Source: a bacterium (lineage in GTDB: Bacteria > UBA9089 > UBA9088 > JAGUXG01). From it: 8,008 bases of DNA. The first letter of the stretch is position 1; each line of letters begins with the position of its first letter. Of this stretch, positions 1 to 5,313 are shown in pieces. The stretch covers positions 1-8,008 of the forward strand of contig JAGUXG010000144.1 of the NCBI GenBank assembly GCA_020061965.1. The letters run 5' to 3'. The notes beneath the pieces were generated by a model. It saw only the letters and a list, made by a program, of their open reading frames with translations. It had not been told where the DNA came from and ran no database searches. A program made the translations under genes and the position numbers.

Positions 1-62
1 AATTTGTTAAACCTTATCAAAGGGTGCGGAAAATGGGAAATTTGCCAAGGTTCAGTAAATAA
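1..62 (+). other. possible 3' end of a truncated upstream gene
   Basis: The third forward frame is open from the left edge to a TAA at 60-62 and would give a basic C-terminal tail ending in KMGNLPRFSK. The first frame is also open, to a TAA at 136-138, but its Lys/Glu-rich translation looks like read-through of A-rich spacer. Nineteen codons are too few to recognise a family. The tail composition makes the third frame the better candidate for a real C-terminus, but non-coding sequence is equally possible. No terminator with a U-run follows on the + strand before the prepilin gene. Confidence 0.2.
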
Positions 63-104
63 TATATGGAGGAGAAAAGAGAAGATCAAGCAAAAAAAGA
101 AAGA

Positions 105-120
105 GAGTGAAGCATCACTC
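105..120. promoter_or_regulatory. perfect inverted repeat upstream of the prepilin promoter
   Basis: GAGTGA and TCACTC form a perfect 6-bp stem around the tetraloop AGCA, inside an A-rich tract. The repeat ends 9 bp before the proposed -35 box, so it could be an operator or activator site. On the - strand a T-rich stretch follows the stem, so it could also act as a weak terminator in that direction, but no - strand gene needs one here. The symmetry is directly visible; the role is inference. Confidence 0.3.
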
Positions 121-129
121 AAAAAACAT

Positions 130-158
130 TTGACATAATAGAAAAAAAAGGATAGAAT
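130..158 (+). promoter_or_regulatory. sigma70-type promoter for the prepilin operon
   Basis: TTGACA at 130-135 is a consensus -35 box. TAGAAT at 153-158 matches the -10 consensus at five of six bases, and the spacer is exactly 17 bp. A start 6-8 bp after the -10 box would fall at about 164-166, on the ATG of the prepilin gene at 165, so the transcript could be leaderless. The region is A-rich, which raises the chance of a fortuitous -10, but an exact -35 at ideal spacing is a good match. Confidence 0.55.
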
Positions 159-164
159 TAAGGT

Positions 165-680
165 ATGAAAAGAGGATTTACCTTGACCGAGTTAATGATT
201 GTGGTGGTAATTATAGGGATATTGTTAGCTATCCTCCTTCCTCAGGCAACAAAGATGATAGACAAATCAAGGGAGGATGCGACCAAGGCTAATTTGAATA
301 GCATGAAGACGGTGATTGCTAACTACTATGGGGATGAGGAGGTCTGGCCTTCTGGGGATTTAGCTGATGATAATAATCCTCCTGACCCAAGAATGGGTGG
401 GTCCGATTTAGCCAAAGCCTTAGTGCCTAATTACATAGAGACAATTCCCTATGTTATCTTGAGAAAGGGTGTAACCACAATAAATAAGAGGTGCAAGGCG
501 ATTTACACAAACGAGATGACTGAGAATCCCTGTCCTATCCACGGAGCTGCTTGCCCAGGTCATGAGAATATTACAGACCATGGTGGCTGGTGGTATCATG
601 TTGGAAGTCATACTTTAAGGGTTAATTCTCTTGACAGTGATACGCAAGGGGTCTTTTACTCTACTTATGGTATGGAATGA
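165..680 (+). CDS. type IV prepilin / type II secretion pseudopilin (GspG-like)
   Basis: Subunit of a type IV pilus or type II secretion pseudopilus, made as a precursor in the inner membrane and processed by prepilin peptidase. The 171-residue protein begins with a class III leader, MKRG cut before F, followed by TLTE with the conserved Glu at mature position 5 and a hydrophobic helix to about residue 25. A polar, partly coiled-coil helix (about 30-55) follows. The C-terminal part has a GGWWY segment and a VFYSTYG end resembling major pseudopilins of the GspG type. It also has three Cys (110, 123, 130) and a cluster of His, including CPIHG and CPGH, which could be a disulfide or metal site. 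ATG 165 is the only start that gives the leader, since an in-frame TAA lies at 159-161. Only a weak AAGGA lies 12 nt upstream. Its stop overlaps the tsaB start by 4 bp (ATGA). I cannot tell pilin from pseudopilin because no assembly genes are present. Confidence 0.88.
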   Translation: MKRGFTLTELMIVVVIIGILLAILLPQATKMIDKSREDATKANLNSMKTVIANYYGDEEVWPSGDLADDNNPPDPRMGGSDLAKALVPNYIETIPYVILRKGVTTINKRCKAIYTNEMTENPCPIHGAACPGHENITDHGGWWYHVGSHTLRVNSLDSDTQGVFYSTYGME

Positions 681-1315
681 TAGTCCTCGGTATTGAGACC
701 TCAACCCCAGCAGGAAGCCTGTCATTAGTTTCGGAAAAAGGGGTTTTAGCCTCATCTTTTTATTCCTCCCTACATCTCAAACACTCCTCTTGGGTCATAA
801 GTGAGATAGACCACATCCTTAAGCTCTCTAATATAAATCTGCCTGAAATTTCAAGCATAGCTGTCTCTACTGGACCTGGTTCATTTTCTGGAATAAGGGT
901 TGGATATGCGACGGCTCAAGGTCTTTCTGCAGGTCTTGGTCTTCCAGTAATAGGCGTTTCAACATTGGATGCCATCTTTCATAATATTACAGAGAAAGAA
1001 TTGCAGGTTTGCTCTGTTATTGACGCCAGAAAGGATAGGATTCATATCGCCTTGTACAGAAAGCAAAGGAGGTTTGGAGATTATATCGCCTGTGACCTCT
1101 CTGATCTATATTCTTTGATAGACCAGGAGACCCTGTTTGTAGGGCCTGGTGCCTCTGTATATGAAGATAGGATAAAGAAGAGATTGGGTAAGATGGCTTC
1201 CTTTTCTCATCCTCTTCATAATATTCCCCAGGCAACAAGTGTGGCGTCTTTAGGACTTCTTGCTTTCAAGAAAGAGAGAGGAGCCTCTCATCTTGTCTAT
1301 GGGTATCTTGATTGA
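677..1315 (+). CDS. tsaB: tRNA threonylcarbamoyladenosine biosynthesis protein TsaB
   Basis: Non-catalytic partner of TsaD in the complex that, with TsaE and TsaC, puts the threonylcarbamoyl group on A37 of ANN-decoding tRNAs in the cytoplasm. The 212-residue protein has the ASKHA-fold start IETSTPAGSLSL (residues 6-17), HLKHSS (33-38), and the family signature GPGSFSGIRVG at 66-76 (usually GPGSFTGLRVG). VIDARKDRIHIALY (about 114-127) follows, matching the usual D-A-R/K-x-x-x-v-Y pattern. Length is near the family norm; the C-terminus ends at YGYLD, slightly shorter than many homologues. The start overlaps the prepilin stop as ATGA with little Shine-Dalgarno sequence, so translation is probably coupled. 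The next gene, rimI, starts inside it, a common tsaB-rimI arrangement. tsaD and tsaE are not in the window. Confidence 0.94.
   Translation: MIVLGIETSTPAGSLSLVSEKGVLASSFYSSLHLKHSSWVISEIDHILKLSNINLPEISSIAVSTGPGSFSGIRVGYATAQGLSAGLGLPVIGVSTLDAIFHNITEKELQVCSVIDARKDRIHIALYRKQRRFGDYIACDLSDLYSLIDQETLFVGPGASVYEDRIKKRLGKMASFSHPLHNIPQATSVASLGLLAFKKERGASHLVYGYLD
1276..1289 (+). promoter_or_regulatory. hairpin enclosing the rimI Shine-Dalgarno sequence
   Basis: GAGAG and CTCTC flank GAGC, forming a 5-bp hairpin with a tetraloop; the inverted repeat is perfect across all 14 bp. The only purine-rich ribosome binding site before rimI, AGGAG at 1279-1283, lies inside it. This is within the last codons of tsaB, so ribosomes finishing tsaB would open it. 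The spacing to ATG 1299 is rather long (15 nt). The structure is visible; the coupling role is inference. Confidence 0.35.
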
Positions 1316-1733
1316 TAAAATGAAAGAGGATGATCTTGCTCAGGTTTTGGCTATAGAAGAGGAGGTCTTTACTTTTCCCTGGTGTAGAGAGGATTTTATC
1401 TCTGAAATAAAGGAAGGTTCAGAGTTTTGGGCGGCAAAAGAAGAAGAGAAGATTATAGGCTATGTTGGATTTTATAAGATAGAGGACGAGATGCAATTGG
1501 TTAATCTGGTTGTGACAAAAAACAGGCAGGGAAAGGCTATAGGCTCGGATTTGCTCAAATGGGCTATCAAGCGGGCAAAGAGCCTGGGCGTAAAGAAGGC
1601 TATCCTTGAGGTGGAAGCACAAAATACCAGAGCCATCTCCTTCTACCATAAATTTGGCTTTGCTGAGGTTGGCATTAGAAATGGGTATTATAAGGGGAAA
1701 GAGGATGCTGTGATTATGTGGGCGGAGATATGA
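1299..1733 (+). CDS. rimI: ribosomal protein alanine N-acetyltransferase RimI (GNAT)
   Basis: GNAT-family acetyltransferase that uses acetyl-CoA to acetylate protein N-termini, in enterobacteria Ala1 of ribosomal protein S18. From ATG 1299 it is 144 residues, close to the usual RimI length. The N-terminus fits the family pattern: KMKEDDLAQVLAIE (7-20) and the FPW element (26-28). The acetyl-CoA pyrophosphate loop is RQGKAIG (76-82), an R/Q-x-x-G-x-A/G motif. LEVEAQNTRAISFY (103-116) and the KFGF element follow, and the end NGYYKGKEDAVIMW matches the RimI-specific YY...EDA-x-x-M tail. An upstream in-frame TTG at 1260 would add 13 residues that belong to the tsaB overlap, and ATG 1320 would cut into the first strand, so 1299 is preferred. 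It overlaps tsaB by 17 bp. The true substrate may differ from S18; many single-copy RimI proteins are broad. Confidence 0.92.
   Translation: MGILIDKMKEDDLAQVLAIEEEVFTFPWCREDFISEIKEGSEFWAAKEEEKIIGYVGFYKIEDEMQLVNLVVTKNRQGKAIGSDLLKWAIKRAKSLGVKKAILEVEAQNTRAISFYHKFGFAEVGIRNGYYKGKEDAVIMWAEI
1722..1727 (+). promoter_or_regulatory. ribosome binding site for the DUF2723 gene
   Basis: GCGGAG lies at the end of rimI, 8 nt before ATG 1736 and only 2 nt before ATG 1730. The spacing favours ATG 1736. The GTG at 1718 lies upstream of this site and so cannot use it. Confidence 0.45.
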
Positions 1734-1735
1734 AG

Positions 1736-3619
1736 ATGGGTGTCAGGTGTCAGGTGTCAGGTGTCAGGAGAGAAGGCAAAAAAAAGGAGTCTGCGTCTGC
1801 TGTGTTATGTATCCTGGCTTTGTTTATTCCTTGTGTTGTCTATCTTCTTACGCTTCCGCCAACCCTAACCTTTGGTGATAGTGGCGACCATATCACTTGT
1901 AGTTGGATATTGGGGCTTGCTCATCCCTCTGGATACTGTCTCTATACACTTCTTACCCATCTCATAGCCTACATCCCTATTGCCAACATTGGGATGAGGA
2001 TGAGCTTTCTTACCGCAGCCATTGCCTCTTGTTGCATCTTTTTCCTTTACCTGCTCCTTTACCAGATTTTCAAAGATAAGATCATTAGCCTCTCTGGAGC
2101 CTTAATCTTTGCTTTTTCCTCCACATTCTGGAATATATCAGGCTATGTGAAGATGTATTCTCTGCTCAGCCTGTTCGTAGTCTTATGTTTTTTTATCGTC
2201 ACTGCCTGGGAGAAAAAGCATGATACAAGGTTGCTCCTTCTTCTTGCCTTTATCTATGGACTTGCTGTCTCCAATCATATGTTGTCTGCTACCTTTGGAC
2301 CCTCGCTCCTGTATCTTGTTTTTGTTACGGATAAAAGAGCGATAAGAAAGCATATTACAAGTCTCATTCTCCTCTTTTTGCTTGGGTTATCTGTTTATCT
2401 TTATCTTCCGATACGAACTACAGGGAACCCGGTCATAGACTGGGGAAAGCCAGATACCATTTCTAAATTTTTAGACTATGCCTTTATTGGTATGGCCCAC
2501 GAAAAGATGTTCAAGGCAAGCATCTTCCAGACTCTCGGCTTTTTTAAGGAGCATTTAGTAACTGTGGTCTTTCGCCAGTTCACCCCATTTATTTTAATCC
2601 TTGCTCTGCCTGGATGGGTCTTGTTTTTCACAAGATACAGAAGGCTTTTTTATTTTCTACTCATCACCCTCTTAATCAACACAATCCTTGGCGTAACTGT
2701 CTATGCCAAAATAAGTGAGCTTGTTGATATGGAGGCGTATCACTTTCCCTCCTTTATATGTTTGGTCATATCTATCTCTGGCGGAATATTCTATCTTCTA
2801 AAGAGATTGCCAAAACCCTTAGCCCTTGTCCCTGTACTTGCCTTGCTTTTACTCAACTGGAAGGCTTCAGACTATAACCGCTATTACTTTGCCTATGACT
2901 TTGGCAGAGATCTGATGAAAGACCTACCAGAAAAGACGATTCTCTTTAATCGGATAGACCTTGATGTCTTTCCCCTTTGGTACCACCAGAATGTTGAGAA
3001 TATGAGAGAAGATGTGGCTTGCTTTCCTATCCATTTCCTGCGAAGACCATGGTTTGTCCAAAAGATTTTGGACCTCCACCCTTGGGTAAAGACAACATTG
3101 GTTGATGGCATGTATGAGGATGTGATGAAGGCTATCATCTCATCCAATAAAGAGAAGTTTCCCATCTACTACACCTTCTTCAGGCCTGATGAGAGGATAG
3201 ATGTGCCGTATCTTGACAGACTCAGCAAGGATGGTCTGGTCTATAGATTGGGAATGGGAATAGGTGTAGAAGATAAGCCAAAACAAGAGCATTGGTTTGG
3301 CTATAGGGGTGTGTTTGATGAGTCTATAAATAAGGATGTCTGGGCAAAGGAGATACTTTACAGTTACTCTTATTATCACGCAGACTTAGGTCAATACTGG
3401 CTCAATCAGGGTAAAATGGATAGAGCTATAGCCCAATTAGAAAGGTCTCTTGACTTTGACCCAAGAAATGCCAGCTATATGGGTGCTTTAGGAGCTGCCT
3501 ATGGCGTGGCTGGAAGGTTCAGAGATGCGGTCAGAATATTGGAGAGAGCCGTAGAATTAGAACCAAATGACCCTACCTTTGCTGAATATCTAACTATGGC
3601 TAAGGCACAGATAAGATAG
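1736..3619 (+). CDS. DUF2723 polytopic membrane protein with C-terminal TPRs (O-mannosyltransferase-like)
   Basis: Integral membrane protein of the DUF2723 family, which is related to GT-C glycosyltransferases and to eukaryotic TMEM260. The 627-residue protein opens with a hydrophobic segment, then TFGDSGDH (45-52) and LAHPSGYCLYTLL (61-73), the family hallmark that usually reads fGDSGE...AHPPGYPLY. The acidic residues may be catalytic as in other GT-C enzymes, and Asp stands where Glu is common. About ten further hydrophobic stretches run to about residue 374. A soluble region follows, with two TPR units at about 548-581 and 582-614. The first residues (2-11, GVRCQVSGVR) are encoded by a 7-bp tandem repeat. 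ATG 1736 is chosen from ribosome-site spacing; ATG 1730 (ATGA overlap with rimI) is possible, as is GTG 1802, preceded by AAGGAG and lying just before the first membrane helix. Sugar donor and acceptor are unknown; the pilin at the operon start is one conceivable target. Confidence 0.87.
   Translation: MGVRCQVSGVRREGKKKESASAVLCILALFIPCVVYLLTLPPTLTFGDSGDHITCSWILGLAHPSGYCLYTLLTHLIAYIPIANIGMRMSFLTAAIASCCIFFLYLLLYQIFKDKIISLSGALIFAFSSTFWNISGYVKMYSLLSLFVVLCFFIVTAWEKKHDTRLLLLLAFIYGLAVSNHMLSATFGPSLLYLVFVTDKRAIRKHITSLILLFLLGLSVYLYLPIRTTGNPVIDWGKPDTISKFLDYAFIGMAHEKMFKASIFQTLGFFKEHLVTVVFRQFTPFILILALPGWVLFFTRYRRLFYFLLITLLINTILGVTVYAKISELVDMEAYHFPSFICLVISISGGIFYLLKRLPKPLALVPVLALLLLNWKASDYNRYYFAYDFGRDLMKDLPEKTILFNRIDLDVFPLWYHQNVENMREDVACFPIHFLRRPWFVQKILDLHPWVKTTLVDGMYEDVMKAIISSNKEKFPIYYTFFRPDERIDVPYLDRLSKDGLVYRLGMGIGVEDKPKQEHWFGYRGVFDESINKDVWAKEILYSYSYYHADLGQYWLNQGKMDRAIAQLERSLDFDPRNASYMGALGAAYGVAGRFRDAVRILERAVELEPNDPTFAEYLTMAKAQIR
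1740..1767 (+). repeat. 7-bp tandem repeat, four perfect GTGTCAG units
   Basis: Four exact head-to-tail copies of GTGTCAG start immediately after the ATGG of the proposed start codon. Because the unit is 7 bp, three copies encode a seven-residue period; here the frame gives GVRCQVSGVR. The same unit family recurs at 7818-7859 inside ubiE. Confidence 0.93.
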
Positions 3620-3621
3620 TT

Positions 3622-3649
3622 GCATAGTGTCTAATGTATAGTGTAAAGC
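3622..3649 (+). repeat. degenerate 7-bp repeat in the convergent spacer
   Basis: Directly after the DUF2723 stop, four phased heptamers can be read: GCATAGT, GTCTAAT, GTATAGT, GTAAAGC. The unit is close to GTATAGT and differs from the GTGTCAG family, though both start with GT and have the same period. The copies are imperfect, so chance is not excluded. Confidence 0.4.
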
Positions 3650-3721
3650 ATCAGGAAAGATCAGACTTAAATGAAACTTATACCGAGAAGAAATCTTACT
3701 TTGCGAAAATTTTGTTCTTAA

Positions 3722-3745
3722 AAGGGTTCAAGGAGTCGAGGGGGA
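3722..3745 (+). repeat. degenerate 8-bp repeat in the convergent spacer
   Basis: Three adjacent octamers, AAGGGTTC, AAGGAGTC and GAGGGGGA, share the AAGG/GAGG start, and the first two also share the TC end. It overlaps the left arm of the possible terminator hairpin. Similarity is modest, especially in the third copy. Confidence 0.3.
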
Positions 3746-3779
3746 GATGCAAGGCAAGATGATTAAACACTTGAGCCCT
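3723..3779 (-). terminator. terminator-like hairpin between convergent genes
   Basis: Bases 3723-3732 (AGGGTTCAAG) pair with 3770-3779 (CTTGAGCCCT) over 10 bp with one G-T type mismatch. On the - strand the 3' arm is followed by TTTTAAG, so it could stop transcription coming out of ubiD. The 37-nt loop is long for an intrinsic terminator and the T-run is short. A C6-T4 stretch at 3782-3791 could offer competing pairing. On the + strand, T-rich sequence at 3787-3805 might serve the other direction. The rest of the 3620-3839 spacer holds no gene that I can see. Confidence 0.3.
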
Positions 3780-3839
3780 GTCCCCCCTTTTATCATATAT
3801 TTTTTCGGTAAACTTCGTGTTTCTTGAGTATAAAAGGTA

Positions 3840-5282
3840 TCAAAACTCAAAAGGAAAATAGAGCTTCCATTTTTCATCTACCAGTTTTTTTATCTTGGGA
3901 GACATCTTAATCTCATCTGGCCAGGGTCTTGTCCTTCCTTCTTTTTCATTCTTTCTGGTCGCATCTATGCCTATCTTTGTGCCATAGTCTGGGGTGTTGC
4001 TGGCATGGTCCAAGACATCTAATGGACCTTCAGAGAAGAGAATGTCATTTCTTGGGTCAATATTATTGAAGGTTTTCCAGGCAACATCCGAAAGATTTTG
4101 GATGTCAATGTCGCTGTCAACAACAATAATTATCTTGGTAAACATCATCTGCCCCATACCCCATAAGGAATGAATCACCTTCTTTGCCTGTCCAGGATAC
4201 TCCTTTTTGATAGAGACGATGGCACAGTTATGAAAGACACCTTCTATAGGCAGGTTGATATCCATTATCTCTGGAAGCTGAAACCTCAATAATGGCAAGA
4301 AGATTCTCTCTGTTGCTTTGGCTAAGAAGCAGTCTTCCATTGGTGGTTTTCCGACCACAGTAGCCGGATAAATGGCATCTTTTCTGTGGGTGATGCAAGT
4401 GATATGAAAGACAGGATATAAATCTTCTGGTGAGTAAAATCCAGTGTGGTCCCCAAATGGACCCTCCTGCCTTAATTCTCCAGGCTCCATATATCCTTCT
4501 AAGACTATCTCAGAGTAGGCTGGAACTTCTAAGTCTATTGTTGCACACTTTACTAACTCAACTGGCTCCTTTCTCAGAAAGCCTGCGAAGAGCATCTCAT
4601 CTACTCCGTCTGGCAGAGGTGCTGTAGAGGCATAGATTGTAGCTGGGTCGCATCCGATGGCTACAGCTATCTCCATTCTCTTGTTTAACTTGCAGTATCT
4701 TCTATAGTGCCTTGCTCCACCCTTATGAATATGCCAGTGCATTCCGCAGGTTGTTTCATCATAGACCTGCATCCTATACATGCCTACATTCCTTTTGTCT
4801 GTCTCTGTGTCAACTGTGAAGACCATAGGTAGGGTGATAAACCTGCCGCCATCATTTGGCCAGCATTTTAATATGGGAAACTTTAGAATGTTCGGCTCTT
4901 TTATGATCACTTCCTGACAAGGGCCATTTTTTATCCTCTTTGGAATAAACTGGCTCATTTCGTGGAGCTTTGGCAGAAACAAAACCTTTTCTAATAAACC
5001 TTTTGGAGGCTCAAAAGCCAAAAGTTCATTGATTCTCTCTGTAATCTTCTTTATATTACCCAAAGCCAACTCCATCCTTTCTTGTGAACCAAAGGCGTTT
5101 ATCAGAAGGGGCGTGCTATATCCATTGACATTCTCAAAGAGCAAGGCTGGCCCAGATGCCTTTACCACCCTATCCGCAATCTCTGTAATCTCAAGCTCAT
5201 AGCTTACTGGCTCTTTTACTCTTATGAGAAGTCCCTTTTCCTCAAGCACCCTTATAAATTCTCGTAAATCCTTGTATGCCAT
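3840..5282 (-). CDS. ubiD: UbiD-family prenylated-FMN-dependent decarboxylase
   Basis: Cytoplasmic (de)carboxylase using prenylated FMN made by UbiX; in quinone pathways it removes the aromatic carboxylate of a prenylated intermediate. The 480-residue length is typical. Family features in order: DLREFIRVLEEKGLLIRV (5-22); GPALLFENV (44-52); NVGMYRMQVYD (165-175) with the prFMN-site Asn165 and catalytic-type Arg170; MHWHIHKGGARHYR (181-194); PDGVDEMLFAG (224-234); EGPFGDHTGFY (273-283), where Glu273 and Asp278 match the conserved acidic pair of the E-R-E network; and PPMEDCFL (313-320). His186 and Glu229 are probable metal ligands. The ATG is fixed by an in-frame TAA immediately before it, and I see no good Shine-Dalgarno sequence. 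It is last in the ubiE-recQ-ubiD run, 31 bp after recQ. With ubiE nearby, menaquinone or ubiquinone synthesis is likely, but other UbiD enzymes act on unrelated aromatic acids. ubiX is not in the window. Confidence 0.93.
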   Translation of the reverse strand: MAYKDLREFIRVLEEKGLLIRVKEPVSYELEITEIADRVVKASGPALLFENVNGYSTPLLINAFGSQERMELALGNIKKITERINELLAFEPPKGLLEKVLFLPKLHEMSQFIPKRIKNGPCQEVIIKEPNILKFPILKCWPNDGGRFITLPMVFTVDTETDKRNVGMYRMQVYDETTCGMHWHIHKGGARHYRRYCKLNKRMEIAVAIGCDPATIYASTAPLPDGVDEMLFAGFLRKEPVELVKCATIDLEVPAYSEIVLEGYMEPGELRQEGPFGDHTGFYSPEDLYPVFHITCITHRKDAIYPATVVGKPPMEDCFLAKATERIFLPLLRFQLPEIMDINLPIEGVFHNCAIVSIKKEYPGQAKKVIHSLWGMGQMMFTKIIIVVDSDIDIQNLSDVAWKTFNNIDPRNDILFSEGPLDVLDHASNTPDYGTKIGIDATRKNEKEGRTRPWPDEIKMSPKIKKLVDEKWKLYFPFEF

Positions 5283-5313
5283 TTACATTTATATGCGTTT
5301 GCTCTGCCAATAC

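Noticed and set aside
105..120. Hairpin as the intrinsic terminator of an upstream + strand gene
   Set aside because: The stem is followed by A residues on the + strand, not U, so it lacks the terminator tail in that direction.
1..138. Open first forward frame from the left edge to TAA at 136
   Set aside because: The second half is almost entirely Lys/Glu from A-rich spacer DNA and the frame runs into the proposed promoter; there is no recognisable protein pattern.
1740..1767. GTGTCAG array as a CRISPR
   Set aside because: The units are 7 bp with no spacers, so this is a simple tandem repeat and no cas genes are nearby.
2893..3379. Two overlapping - strand reading frames inside the DUF2723 gene
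   Set aside because: They are antisense to a well-supported gene, have no ribosome site and no protein-like pattern.
3781..3791. GGGGGGACAGGG-like stretch (- strand) as a REP element of a RAYT transposase
   Set aside because: Only one copy is visible, with no partner palindrome and no transposase gene in the window.
4430..4627. + strand reading frame inside ubiD
   Set aside because: It is antisense to the catalytic core of UbiD, with Leu/Ser-rich translation expected from the reverse strand.
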